A stretch of 64,000 nt of DNA from the NCBI RefSeq assembly GCF_040459645.1, contig NZ_JARVHQ010000001.1, forward strand, positions 1,116,001-1,180,000, given 5' to 3'. A program made the position numbers and the translations under genes. The notes below the pieces were generated by a model, which did not search any database, had not been told where the DNA came from, and worked only from the letters and a program-made list of their open reading frames with translations. The stretch comes from Bacillus cereus group sp. RP43. GTDB taxonomy: Bacteria; Bacillota; Bacilli; Bacillales; Bacillaceae_G. This document shows positions 56,240 to 64,000 of the stretch, one piece after another. Position 1 is the first letter of the stretch. Each line of letters begins with the position of its first letter.

Positions 56240-57711
56240 AGAACCAAGACCAAGCACTTATTTTTGAAGTGACTAAAGAAGGACGCGTAGGATATAGCTT
56301 ACCCAAACTAGATGTAGAAGAAGTAAAATTAGAAGATGTATTTGAGAGCGATTATATTCGCGTTGAAGATGCAGAGCTTCCAGAAGTATCTGAACTTGAT
56401 ATTATGCGCCATTACACAGCGCTTTCAAACCGTAACCACGGCGTTGATTCTGGATTCTATCCACTTGGATCTTGTACGATGAAATATAATCCGAAAATTA
56501 ATGAAAACGTAGCTCGCTTCGCAGGCTTTGCAAATATTCATCCACTTCAAGATGAAAAAACAGTGCAAGGTGCAATGGAATTAATGTACGACTTACAAGA
56601 ACATTTAATTGAAATTACAGGTATGGATACTGTTACCTTACAACCAGCAGCTGGTGCACATGGAGAATGGACAGGTTTAATGTTGATTCGTGCATACCAT
56701 GAAGCAAATGGTGACTTTAACCGTACGAAAGTAATTGTTCCTGATTCTGCTCACGGAACAAACCCGGCGTCTGCAACAGTAGCTGGTTTTGAAACAATTA
56801 CGGTGAAATCAAATGAACATGGTCTTGTTGACTTAGATGATTTAAAACGTGTTGTAAACGAAGAAACAGCAGCACTTATGTTAACAAATCCAAATACATT
56901 AGGCCTATTCGAAGAAAATATTTTAGAAATGGCAGAAATCGTCCATAACGCAGGCGGTAAATTATACTATGATGGTGCAAACTTAAATGCGGTATTAAGC
57001 CAAGCGCGCCCAGGAGATATGGGATTTGACGTTGTACATTTAAACCTTCATAAAACATTTACAGGTCCGCATGGCGGCGGTGGTCCAGGTTCTGGTCCAG
57101 TAGGTGTGAAAGCTGATTTAATTCCGTACTTACCAAAACCGATTTTAGAGAAAACGGAAAATGGCTATCACTTCAACTATGATCGTCCAGAAGCAATTGG
57201 GCGTGTGAAACCATTCTATGGTAACTTCGGAATTAACGTTCGTGCATACACATATATTCGTTCTATGGGTCCAGATGGACTACGTGCAGTAACTGAGTAT
57301 GCTGTATTAAATGCGAACTATATGATGAGAAGATTAGCACCATTCTATGATCTTCCGTTCGATAGGCATTGCAAGCATGAATTTGTATTATCAGGTCGTC
57401 GTCAAAAGAAACTTGGTGTACGTACATTAGATATTGCAAAACGTCTGCTTGATTTTGGTTACCATCCACCAACAATTTACTTCCCATTAAATGTGGAAGA
57501 ATGTATTATGATTGAGCCAACAGAAACAGAATCAAAAGAAACATTAGATGGTTTCATTGATAAGATGATTCAAATTGCTAAAGAGGTAGAAGAAAATCCA
57601 GAAGTTGTACAAGAAGCACCACATACAACGGTAATAAAACGTTTGGATGAAACATTGGCTGCTCGTAAACCAGTTTTACGTTATGAAAAGCTAGCACCTG
57701 TACAAGTGTGA
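56236..57711 (+). CDS. gcvPB: Glycine dehydrogenase subunit 2 (GcvPB)
   Basis: This 491-residue C-terminal half carries the PLP lysine in [18 protein letters not shown], plus [13 protein letters not shown] and [10 protein letters not shown]. With GcvPA it forms the P protein, decarboxylating glycine. The start overlaps the gcvPA stop (ATGA). Confidence 0.96.
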
Positions 57712-57719
57712 TTGGAATA

Positions 57720-57750
57720 AAAAGAACTCGCTATATGCGGGTTCTTTTTT
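57720..57750 (+). terminator. Terminator of the gcv operon
   Basis: AAAGAAC.CG pairs with CG.GTTCTTT around CTATATG, then nine T. Confidence 0.83.
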
Positions 57751-57975
57751 TTTGCAACATTGGTGCAGCTAGAATGAAAAAAATGTTAAAAATTTATATT
57801 TTTTGTTTCATATTGCTGTAAAGATGCGGTTTTATAGGTGGTTTTGTTGAAAAAGTCGGTTTGATAAAAGTATTTATTTTTGTTAGAATTTTATTGAAAT
57901 TAAGAAGATGTGATGAGGTAGAAATTACTCATTTTTATGTATATGTGAAAAAACGAGCAAGGCGGGGGTGGAAGC

Positions 57976-58200
57976 GTGGGATATCGATGTTATAGAATGG
58001 TATACCATTTAGAAAATGGAGAAACAATTAAAGATGTAAAAGAATTTTGTTACAGAGACCAAGGAAAAGTGTTAGAAAGAGTAGCGCACCGTGTAATGGA
58101 TAATAGAGAAGTGACAGCGATTGATAAACAAGGAACAATCATTTCAATAGCGTGTGAGGACATTGTAAAGGTGGAACTTGATTACATAACAGAAAGTTAA
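57976..58200 (+). CDS. Small protein of unknown function, 74 residues
   Basis: Starts with GTG (MGYRCYRMVYHLENGETIKD) after GGCGGGGGTGG. It is a soluble alpha/beta protein ending VKVELDYITES. No family is recognised. About 265 bp after gcvPB, behind its terminator. Confidence 0.65.
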   Translation: MGYRCYRMVYHLENGETIKDVKEFCYRDQGKVLERVAHRVMDNREVTAIDKQGTIISIACEDIVKVELDYITES

Positions 58201-58270
58201 CCTTGAGTCATATCGAATTATTCGATACAATATACTGTTGAATGGTGAAGAGAGAAGAGAGGAGTTTATC

Positions 58271-58462
58271 ATGGATAATACAAGACACTTTTATATGTTT
58301 ATTTTAGCGTTTGTTCTTGTTGTGGCGTTAACGATTTATTTAATTGTTGATAGTAGCTGGTACAATACAGTTCATCCAGCATTCCTTCTTTTTATGTATG
58401 TAGGAATTGCGGTTGTTAGTTTCGGAATGAGAGACGAAATGTTAGATCGCTTTGAAAAGTGA
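58271..58462 (+). CDS. Small two-span membrane protein
   Basis: This 63-residue protein (MDNTRHFYMFILAFVLVVAL) has two membrane segments, with a short loop around DSSWYNTVHP and a charged C-terminus (RDEMLDRFEK). GAGGAGTTTATC precedes the ATG. Unknown function. A terminator follows. Confidence 0.72.
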   Translation: MDNTRHFYMFILAFVLVVALTIYLIVDSSWYNTVHPAFLLFMYVGIAVVSFGMRDEMLDRFEK

Positions 58463-58470
58463 TACATATA

Positions 58471-58506
58471 CGAAAGACCAACAGGAAAATGTTGGTCTTT
58501 TTTTCT
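58471..58506 (+). terminator. Terminator before the YtrA-like operon
   Basis: AAAGACCAACA pairs with TGTTGGTCTTT around GGAAAA, then a T run. Confidence 0.88.
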
Positions 58507-58535
58507 TGCCAAAAATAGGATGGTGTGTATATACT
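58506..58535 (+). promoter_or_regulatory. Candidate promoter of the GntR-ABC operon
   Basis: TTGCCA (58506-58511) and TATACT (58530-58535), 18-bp spacer. The -10 lies in the left arm of the 45-bp palindrome. Confidence 0.55.
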
Positions 58536-58567
58536 GTATATATAATATATATACAGTATATACACAC
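58523..58567 (+). promoter_or_regulatory. 45-bp palindromic operator
   Basis: Two perfect 22-bp arms (GTGTGTATATACTGTATATATA and its complement) meet at one central A. The end lies 1 bp before the GGAGG of the GntR gene. This is a likely autoregulatory operator. Confidence 0.8.
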
Positions 58568-58578
58568 TGGAGGAAAAC

Positions 58579-58953
58579 ATGAATATTATTATTTCGAATT
58601 CTTCCCAAGACCCTATTTATGTGCAAATAAGGAAACAATTAAGCCAGCTTATTTTAAATGGTGGTTTAAAGGGTGGAGATCAATTACCGTCTATTCGTAG
58701 TTTAGCGAAGGAATTACAAATTAGTGTAATTACAACGAAGCGTGCATACGAGGAGCTTGAAAAAGAAGGATATATAGAAACTGTTGCTGGGAAGGGGACT
58801 TATGTTTCACGTAAAAATAATGAACTATTAAAAGAACAGCGGCTACGTCTATTGGAAAGTAAAGTGGAAGAGATTGTGAATGAAAGTAAAGTGTTGCAGC
58901 TTTCACTTGAAGAGTTGCAACAGATGATTGCGTGTTTATATGAGGGGGAATAA
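58579..58953 (+). CDS. GntR-family (YtrA subfamily) regulator
   Basis: This 124-residue regulator has a GntR winged helix (DPIYVQIRKQLSQLIL, LPSIRSLAKELQISVITTKRAYEELE, GKGTYVS) and a short C-terminal helical tail, the YtrA type. Such repressors usually control the ABC transporter genes beside them, here starting 3 bp later. GGAGGAAAAC precedes the ATG. The 45-bp palindrome upstream is its probable site. Confidence 0.9.
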   Translation: MNIIISNSSQDPIYVQIRKQLSQLILNGGLKGGDQLPSIRSLAKELQISVITTKRAYEELEKEGYIETVAGKGTYVSRKNNELLKEQRLRLLESKVEEIVNESKVLQLSLEELQQMIACLYEGE

Positions 58954-58956
58954 GAG

Positions 58957-59829
58957 ATGTTAGAGCTAAAAAACGTTTGTAAAACTTATCAAGATTTCTC
59001 AGTGGAAAATGTAAGTTTTACATTGCCACGTGGATATATTATGGGATTTATCGGACCGAATGGAGCTGGGAAAAGTACGACGATCAAAATGATTATGAAT
59101 TTAATCAGAAAAGAGAGCGGTGATATAAAAATTTTTGGTAAGGACAATAAGAAAGCCGAAAAGGAAATAAAACAAAATATTGGTTTTGTATATGATGAAA
59201 ATCATTATTACGAAGATTTAACGTGTGAGCAAATGAAACGGATTATTGCACCGTTATATAAAAAGTGGGACGAAAAGCAGTATCAATCGTATATGCAGAG
59301 ATTACAAGTTCCAAAGTATAAAAAGATTAAAGCGTTATCCAAAGGGATGAAAATGAAATTTGCGATTGCAATCGCACTTTCACACCATGCGGAATTTATT
59401 ATTATGGATGAACCCACAGCAGGATTAGACCCAGTTGTTCGAAGTGAATTGCTTGATATGCTGCAGGAAATTGTGATGGAGGATGAAGTGTCTGTCTTAT
59501 TTTCAACGCACATTACAACAGACCTAGAACGCATCGCAGATTACATTACGTTTATCAATGACGGAGAAATTATATTTACTGGTGAGAAAGATGAATTAAT
59601 GGAGAACTACGTAATCGTAAAGGGAAGCAATGATTTATTAGACCGAGAAGGAAAAGAGCTATTTGTTGGATTACGAAAAAATAAATTTGGTTTCGAAGGT
59701 TTAGCAGAGGATAAACAAGCAATTATCGATTGGTTTGGAAATGAGGTTGTAATAGAAAAGCCTACATTAGATGATATTATCGTTTATACCGCGAAAGGGA
59801 GAGGTGCCTATGCGTCAGCTCGTATATAA
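58957..59829 (+). CDS. ABC transporter ATP-binding protein (YtrB-like)
   Basis: This 290-residue ABC ATPase has Walker A GPNGAGKST, a variant signature (LSKGMKMK, not LSGGQ), Walker B FIIMDEPTAGLD and switch STHI. Its C-terminal 80 residues resemble the ABC-2 exporter regulatory region. Substrate unknown. It overlaps the first permease gene by 20 bp. Confidence 0.9.
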   Translation: MLELKNVCKTYQDFSVENVSFTLPRGYIMGFIGPNGAGKSTTIKMIMNLIRKESGDIKIFGKDNKKAEKEIKQNIGFVYDENHYYEDLTCEQMKRIIAPLYKKWDEKQYQSYMQRLQVPKYKKIKALSKGMKMKFAIAIALSHHAEFIIMDEPTAGLDPVVRSELLDMLQEIVMEDEVSVLFSTHITTDLERIADYITFINDGEIIFTGEKDELMENYVIVKGSNDLLDREGKELFVGLRKNKFGFEGLAEDKQAIIDWFGNEVVIEKPTLDDIIVYTAKGRGAYASARI

Positions 59830-60478
59830 AGATTTGTTCTTTTTTCGGGGGATATGGCCAGTGTATCTTACTATACCCTTTGTATTCTTTTTGTTTGAAC
59901 CCGGTGATGGAATGCTGTTTCCTATGAGTTGTTTATTTATAACTCTTTCCGCAGTTATGATATTAGTCGTAATAGATGAACGAAATACAAGTGACATTAT
60001 TATGAATAGTTTACCGTTAAGTAGAAAGGATATCATAATTGCTAGATATATTTCCTGTGCAATATTCATTGTAGGGGGCATGGTTTCCACTATGCTAGTT
60101 GTTTTTCTTATAAGAGGTATCGCTGTTATTGGTGATATCGGTGCATACTATCCTAAACTTTATATTGAGATTTCATGGTATGAAGTAATAAATGGAATTG
60201 TTTACGCCGTATTTTGGATGGTCACCTTTTTCCCTATTTATTATGTTACAAAATCGAAGGCGGTAATAAGTATAATAGCAGCTGCTTCAATAATAGTTGG
60301 GGGGATACTTTGGATATTTATTAGTGATTGGCTCAATGAAACAACACCTTCATTTCTTGAGTGGATTATGAATCCTCTACATATTGGTGTATTTATAATT
60401 GGATTCATTACATTAGTTAGTATTTATATCGCTTCTATGTTTCTTACAATTAAAATTTATGAAGCACGTGATTTGTAG
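59810..60478 (+). CDS. ABC-2 permease, copy 1
   Basis: This 222-residue membrane protein has six predicted segments and the pattern KDLFFFRG...NSLPLSRKDIIIARYI. It ends LTIKIYEARDL. The ATG at 59810 follows GAGAGGTGCCT inside the ATPase gene. It is paralogous to the next two genes. Confidence 0.85.
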   Translation: MRQLVYKDLFFFRGIWPVYLTIPFVFFLFEPGDGMLFPMSCLFITLSAVMILVVIDERNTSDIIMNSLPLSRKDIIIARYISCAIFIVGGMVSTMLVVFLIRGIAVIGDIGAYYPKLYIEISWYEVINGIVYAVFWMVTFFPIYYVTKSKAVISIIAAASIIVGGILWIFISDWLNETTPSFLEWIMNPLHIGVFIIGFITLVSIYIASMFLTIKIYEARDL

Positions 60479-60511
60479 AAAAGGCTCTTTTCATACTAGG
60501 AGGTGTAATAT

Positions 60512-61135
60512 ATGATCAAGCAACTAGTCTTAAAAGATATGATGTTGCAAAGAAAGTTAGGGTTTGCTTATCTTATATGCTTGTTTTTCCTTGCTATTGT
60601 TGATTTTCGTAGTGATAGTTTTCTGATGACATTTAGCATGTTTATACCTGTTCTTGGAATGATGCTGTCAATGAGTTATGAGGATAAAAATAAAAGTGAA
60701 ATGATAATAAATAGTTTACCGTTGCAGCGTAAAGAAATTGTCATAGCGAAATACATATTTGTAAGTATTTTAGTTGCTTTAGGTGGGATTTTCCCATTTG
60801 CCGTTAGTTTAATCCAGTTGCAAAACGAAAATACAACTGTATTTATTCTATGGGGAGCGATTCTCGGAGGAATAACAGGTGGTTTTGTTTATAGCATAAT
60901 TGTGCTCCCGATTGAATTTTCAGTAGGATATAGCAGTGCAAAACAAATTGCTCCTTTTATCGGAATTGCATTTGGGTATTTAAGTGGACTGATTGTAAGT
61001 AACGTATGGTTAAGTGTAGAAAATGATTGGAACACTAGTATATTCATAAATATTTGTTTCATAGCAGGACTGCTTCTTTTATATATCATGTCTATGTTAC
61101 TCTCAATTAATTTGTATAATGAGCGTGATTTGTGA
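60512..61135 (+). CDS. ABC-2 permease, copy 2
   Basis: This 207-residue protein (MIKQLVLKDMMLQRKLGFAY) has the same NSLPLQRKEIVIAKYI block and ends LSINLYNERDL, with six membrane segments. AGGAGGTGTAATAT gives a strong start. A tandem duplicate of its neighbours. Confidence 0.85.
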   Translation: MIKQLVLKDMMLQRKLGFAYLICLFFLAIVDFRSDSFLMTFSMFIPVLGMMLSMSYEDKNKSEMIINSLPLQRKEIVIAKYIFVSILVALGGIFPFAVSLIQLQNENTTVFILWGAILGGITGGFVYSIIVLPIEFSVGYSSAKQIAPFIGIAFGYLSGLIVSNVWLSVENDWNTSIFINICFIAGLLLLYIMSMLLSINLYNERDL

Positions 61136-61145
61136 GGGGAGGGGA

Positions 61146-61745
61146 ATGTTGTTGAAACAACTAATTTTAAAAGACTTCATCGTCCAATGGAAATTTTTAA
61201 TTTGGTACATACTGTATCCTATTTTCTTTTATATGGCTTTAACAGATACGAAAAATTTATTCGTAATTATGTCAGTCATTTTTACAGTTATGGCAACCGT
61301 TAAAACATTTAATGAGGATAGTAAAAATGAGAGTGAAGTTATATTAAATAGTTTACCAATATTGAAAAAAGAAATTGTATTTGCAAAGTATATAGTAGCA
61401 ATTATTATTCTTTTCATAAGCGTAACGATTGGCTGTTTCACGATGGGAATGAAGAATGGAGTTAATGTATTTGAATTTATTGAAACGACAGTGGTTGCTA
61501 GTATTAGCTTTATTTTAGTATATTTAAGCTTTGTTTTACCGATATCATTTTGGCTAGGGTATAAAAAAACTGTTTTTATTACGATATTCATATTTATAGC
61601 ACCGATTGTTATTTTAGAGACGTTCTTTCAAATCAACCTGGAACAAATTCAACTATATAATAGCTTATTGTTCGTTAGTTCAATATGCATGTTCATAGCA
61701 TCTGTCTTCGCTTCGATTAAGCTATATGAAAAAAGAGAATTTTAA
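61146..61745 (+). CDS. ABC-2 permease, copy 3
   Basis: This 199-residue protein (MLLKQLILKDFIVQWKFLIW) carries NSLPILKKEIVFAKYI and ends SIKLYEKREF. GAGGGGAGGGGA precedes the ATG at 61146. By alignment with copy 2, a TTG at 61152 is also possible. It ends the operon. Confidence 0.83.
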   Translation: MLLKQLILKDFIVQWKFLIWYILYPIFFYMALTDTKNLFVIMSVIFTVMATVKTFNEDSKNESEVILNSLPILKKEIVFAKYIVAIIILFISVTIGCFTMGMKNGVNVFEFIETTVVASISFILVYLSFVLPISFWLGYKKTVFITIFIFIAPIVILETFFQINLEQIQLYNSLLFVSSICMFIASVFASIKLYEKREF

Positions 61746-61772
61746 AAGGTGCCTCATAAAAGGCACCTTCTT
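61746..61772 (+). terminator. Terminator of the ABC operon
   Basis: AAGGTGCCT pairs with AGGCACCTT around CATAAA. Poor T run. Confidence 0.75.
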
Positions 61773-61921
61773 CAATAATGACAATAGGAAAGCAGCAGTT
61801 TATAAACAGAAACGTTATTCGGCAAATCTTTTGGAGTATGTAATATAAAGCTGAAAACGATAACGAAAATGAGAAAGAGGAAAAATAAAAATAGGATCTG
61901 CTTATGTATAGAATTTTGCAT
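61772..61921 (-). CDS. Possible small membrane peptide
   Basis: 49 residues (MQNSIHKQILFLFFLFLIFV) with one very hydrophobic segment. AAAAAAGGAGTGGG lies upstream of the ATG at 61921. It is unassigned and could be a chance frame, but the Shine-Dalgarno sequence supports it. Confidence 0.5.
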   Translation of the reverse strand: MQNSIHKQILFLFFLFLIFVIVFSFILHTPKDLPNNVSVYKLLLSYCHY

Positions 61922-61993
61922 ATAACCCACTCCTTTTTTAGGTAGTATGTCCAAAAGAAAGAAGGATATGAAAAATTTTAGGGGAGAATGATG

Positions 61994-62176
61994 ATGAAAA
62001 GAAAATGGTTATATAGAATAGGGGTACTTTTATCCTCAATTGGTATCATATTAGCAAATTTTTATTCAGATATACCGCCGCTATTTCCTAGTTTGCATAA
62101 AGGGATTGGTATAAGTGTTGTCATAGTTGGTCTGCTTTGTCTTATCGTATCAAATTTCTATAGAAAATCTAAATGA
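61994..62176 (+). CDS. Small two-span membrane protein
   Basis: About 60 residues with two membrane segments (YRIGVLLSSIGIILANFY, GISVVIVGLLCLIVSNFY). Three ATGs in a row (61988, 61991, 61994) follow GGGGAG. The last has the best spacing. Unknown function. Confidence 0.6.
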   Translation: MKRKWLYRIGVLLSSIGIILANFYSDIPPLFPSLHKGIGISVVIVGLLCLIVSNFYRKSK

Positions 62177-62179
62177 ATA

Positions 62180-62222
62180 TAAAAAAGGACAGTTATTCTT
62201 TTTCAGAAGAACTGTCCTTTTT
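62180..62222. terminator. Bidirectional terminator
   Basis: AAAAAGGACAGTT pairs with AACTGTCCTTTTT over a long loop that includes the end of the minus-strand gene. Confidence 0.7.
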
Positions 62223-62450
62223 TAATAACTTGTTCCATAGCTTGGAAATACTCCATATAATTACGATTGTAATGGAGGCAATAATTGACCAAGCGATAGA
62301 TGCAATTTCAAGTGCCATGTTAGGAAGGAATGTAAGAATGGATATTACTTTATGAAACAACCATTCTATTATATGAAAACTTATTTGTAATAGAATGACG
62401 ATCCCGAGTGTAATCCATGCTAACATTTGTTTTCCTTTTTCTTTCCACAT
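62193..62450 (-). CDS. Small membrane protein, unknown
   Basis: This 85-residue protein (MWKEKGKQMLAWITLGIVIL) has two hydrophobic stretches and a charged C-terminus (KKDSSSEKE). GAGGTGAATGTC supports the ATG at 62450. It lies downstream of the SMR pair on the same strand, so it could be cotranscribed. Confidence 0.62.
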   Translation of the reverse strand: MWKEKGKQMLAWITLGIVILLQISFHIIEWLFHKVISILTFLPNMALEIASIAWSIIASITIVIIWSISKLWNKLLKKDSSSEKE

Positions 62451-62465
62451 GACATTCACCTCACG

Positions 62466-62780
62466 TTAGCCTAATAATTTTAAGCCAACAGCGCCGCACA
62501 GAATGCAGCTTAAGAAGGCAAGGCGACGCCAATCCGCTGATTCACGGAAAATAAGAATACCGAGAAGTGCACTTCCGGCAGTTCCGATTCCAGTCCAAAT
62601 TGCGTAAGCAGTTCCCATCGGTAATGTATTCATTGCAAGGGATAAGAAGAAGAAGCTTACGCCGAAGTTAGCGATTAAAATAACTTTTGGTGCCCAGCCT
62701 TTCTTTTCAGTGGCTACTTTCATAAAGAGTACACCAATAATTTCACAAATACCAGCTAGAATTAAAAATACCCAAGCCAT
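62466..62780 (-). CDS. SMR-family multidrug/guanidinium transporter, subunit 2
   Basis: This 104-residue small multidrug resistance protein has four membrane segments. It has the membrane-embedded glutamate in ILAGICEIIGVLFMK and the WTGIGTAGSALLG block. It begins 1 bp after the stop of the other SMR gene. Adjacent unlike SMR genes usually form a heterodimer (YkkCD type). Substrate (drug or guanidinium) unknown. Confidence 0.88.
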   Translation of the reverse strand: MAWVFLILAGICEIIGVLFMKVATEKKGWAPKVILIANFGVSFFFLSLAMNTLPMGTAYAIWTGIGTAGSALLGILIFRESADWRRLAFLSCILCGAVGLKLLG

Positions 62781-62781
62781 T

Positions 62782-63114
62782 TTATGCAGCCTCCTTCGAT
62801 TCTTTTTCTTCTGTTACTCGTTTTAAACCAATTACGCCGAAGAAGATTAAACCGATTAATAATACTTTTACAATAGAGAAAGGTTCTCCGAAGATGAAAA
62901 TCTCGGTAAGAACGATTCCACCAGCTCCAATTCCTGTAAAGACTGCATATACAGTACCGACAGGTAAATCTTTATAAGCTCTAAATAATAAGACGAAACT
63001 AATTGTAATTAATAGAGCAACACCAGCCCACTCAAGTGGTGCCTCCGCTTTTTTAAGTCCAATAACCCAAAAGATTTCAATAATACCAGCTATGATTACA
63101 TAAATCCATGCCAT
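62782..63114 (-). CDS. SMR-family transporter, subunit 1
   Basis: This 110-residue partner SMR protein has four segments, the glutamate in IIAGIIEIFWVIGLK, VFTGIGAGG and a charged tail (TEEKESKEAA). GGAGAAATGACAT precedes the ATG. A TetR operator lies just upstream (63130-63145). Confidence 0.88.
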   Translation of the reverse strand: MAWIYVIIAGIIEIFWVIGLKKAEAPLEWAGVALLITISFVLLFRAYKDLPVGTVYAVFTGIGAGGIVLTEIFIFGEPFSIVKVLLIGLIFFGVIGLKRVTEEKESKEAA

Positions 63115-63129
63115 ATGTCATTTCTCCTT

Positions 63130-63145
63130 CCTACCAGTCGTTAGG
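63130..63145 (-). promoter_or_regulatory. TetR operator before the SMR pair
   Basis: CCTACCAGTCGTTAGG, a 16-bp imperfect palindrome, shares 14 of 16 bases with the site before the TetR gene. Confidence 0.7.
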
Positions 63146-63185
63146 TAAAGGGCTTAAAAACGACGCATTGCAAAGGAGCAATCCG

Positions 63186-63761
63186 TCAGTTTGAAAGTCC
63201 GCGCCAAAATACTTTCCAAGAAGCTTCTAAACGTGTCTCAAAACGATTTAAACCTGCGTATAGTAGTTCAACCATAAGGCCGTCAAGTAAGCATAAAAAA
63301 GCCTCCAAAGCGTCTTTTACTTCAATGTTATGCAGTTCATCTTGTTCGCTTGCTCTTTTAAACACAGGGAATAAAAGTTTTCCGACATTTTCAATGTGTA
63401 CATTCGCTTTATCAATAATTTGTTCGCGAAATGCATCCGGCGGAAAATAAGAAGTTCGTAACCAAAACATTGATTCTTCACTTTCACCAAATCGTTTTGC
63501 ATAGCCTTTTAACAAATTTAAGAGCAATTTTTCAGTAGACGATTTTGAAAAATTTTCGATATCGTCTGTGAAGCTTTGCAAATCTTTTTGAAGAGCGGAT
63601 TCCAAGCATGTAAAATATAGCTCTTCTTTTCCTTTAAAGTGTGCGTAAATCGATGGTTTTTTAATCCCAACTTCTTGAGCAATATTTGCTAATGAAGTTC
63701 CTTCATAGCCGTAGCGTGCGAAATGAGAAAGTGCTACAGCTTTAATGCGGTTTGCTGTCAT
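63186..63761 (-). CDS. TetR-family repressor of the SMR genes
   Basis: This 191-residue TetR regulator has the N-terminal HTH (AVALSHFARYGYEGTSLANIAQEVGIKKPSIYAHFKGKEELY) and a helical ligand domain. ATG 63761 is preferred over 63767 by its spacing from TAGGGG. It sits just upstream of the SMR pair on the same strand, with near-identical operators in front of itself and of the pumps. Confidence 0.9.
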   Translation of the reverse strand: MTANRIKAVALSHFARYGYEGTSLANIAQEVGIKKPSIYAHFKGKEELYFTCLESALQKDLQSFTDDIENFSKSSTEKLLLNLLKGYAKRFGESEESMFWLRTSYFPPDAFREQIIDKANVHIENVGKLLFPVFKRASEQDELHNIEVKDALEAFLCLLDGLMVELLYAGLNRFETRLEASWKVFWRGLSN

Positions 63762-63773
63762 TTTCATCCCCTA

Positions 63774-63789
63774 CCTACCGTTCGTTAGG
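63774..63789 (-). promoter_or_regulatory. TetR operator before its own gene
   Basis: CCTACCGTTCGTTAGG differs from the SMR operator only at positions 7 and 8. This supports autoregulation. Confidence 0.72.
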
Positions 63790-63832
63790 TTAATTATATG
63801 AGATGAAAAATATAAAGTCAATAGGTGAAGGG

Positions 63833-63868
63833 ATAAAAAAAGAGCGCTATAGTTAACGCTCTTTTTTA
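63833..63868 (-). terminator. Terminator of the LacI-family gene
   Basis: AAAGAGCG pairs with CGCTCTTT around CTATAGTTAA, with flanking A and T runs. Confidence 0.83.
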
Positions 63869-64000
63869 GACTGTTTCTCGCTCAATTAAATGGAATGAAA
63901 GTTCTTCTGCGCTGCCGATAATTTGCTCGCTTTGAATTTGTTTATGGAATAAAGAAAAAGCATGTGAGCCCATTGTGAGCCCAGGATGTTCAATAGTTGA
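63866..64000 (-). CDS. LacI-family regulator, 3' end only
   Basis: The last 44 codons are present and the gene continues beyond the window. STIEHPGLTMGSHAFSLFHKQI matches the conserved C-terminal block of LacI/GalR regulators (T-x-x-x-P-x-x-x-MG). The tail is EELSFHLIERETV. The subgroup cannot be told. Confidence 0.75.
   Translation of the reverse strand, partial: STIEHPGLTMGSHAFSLFHKQIQSEQIIGSAEELSFHLIERETV

Overview
The window is a low-GC Firmicute chromosome segment from the Bacillus cereus group. The evidence is gene order and protein similarity close to the B. subtilis yqf-yqg-yqh region (ispH, yqfQ, cshB, nfo, yqfT, yqfU, zur, ispG, yqfZ, sodA, yqgE, pbpA, pst, yqgN, yqgQ, glcK, yqgX, comG, yqzE, yqhG/H, gcv). 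It also has cereus-group hallmarks: a vrrA gene with CAATATCAACAA-type repeats, two full-length bcr1 repeat elements flanked by TTTAT, and an anthrax-type prolyl 4-hydroxylase with its His127/Asp129/His193/Lys203 set. No phage, IS element, CRISPR array or plasmid gene was seen. The region is mostly core genome.

Layout. 1-10.5 kb: two MEP isoprenoid enzymes (ispH, ispG), the vrrA repeat protein, DEAD-box helicase cshB, endonuclease IV, a YitT-family membrane protein, and a zinc-uptake operon zurA-zurM-zur behind a promoter with a Zur-box-like site. 10.7-15.4 kb: tRNA-Ile(CAU), Mn-superoxide dismutase, an MFS protein and the class B penicillin-binding protein pbpA. 15.5-20.3 kb: bcr1 copy 1, then a pstS-C-A-B-phoU phosphate operon behind four 11-bp-spaced PhoP-type repeats. 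20.4-27.4 kb: a nucleotidyltransferase fused to a degenerate phosphomannomutase-like domain, rpmG, a folate enzyme, glcK, a metallo-hydrolase and a MidA-type methyltransferase. 27.5-38.1 kb: an ArsR regulator, an isochorismatase-like hydrolase, then the methionine block metI-metC (minus) and yitJ-metH (plus), divergent from two SAM-I riboswitches and followed by an orphan murG. 38.2-40.8 kb: small genes that are mostly unassigned. 40.8-47.7 kb: cystine symporter tcyP, a small membrane protein, a SufR-like regulator whose last codons come from bcr1 copy 2, and the comG pseudopilus operon with a frameshifted comGG. 47.8-57.7 kb: prolyl 4-hydroxylase, aroK, yqzE, yqhG/yqhH, and the glycine cleavage genes gcvT-gcvPA-gcvPB. 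57.9-64 kb: a GntR(YtrA)-ABC operon behind a 45-bp palindrome, small membrane proteins, a paired SMR efflux system with a TetR regulator sharing two near-identical operators, and the 3' end of a LacI-family regulator.

How the genes work together. Several modules carry their own sensor: Zur with a zinc importer, PhoP boxes with pst/phoU, two S-boxes with sulfur and methionine genes, YtrA-like GntR with its ABC exporter, and TetR with SMR pumps. The findings most worth checking are the bcr1 insertion that rewrites a regulator's C-terminus, the comGG frameshift, the 45-bp palindromic promoter, the pseudo-phosphomannomutase fusion, the twin TetR operators, and the lack of a recognisable glycine riboswitch before gcvT. 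I did not find a clearly new multi-gene system.
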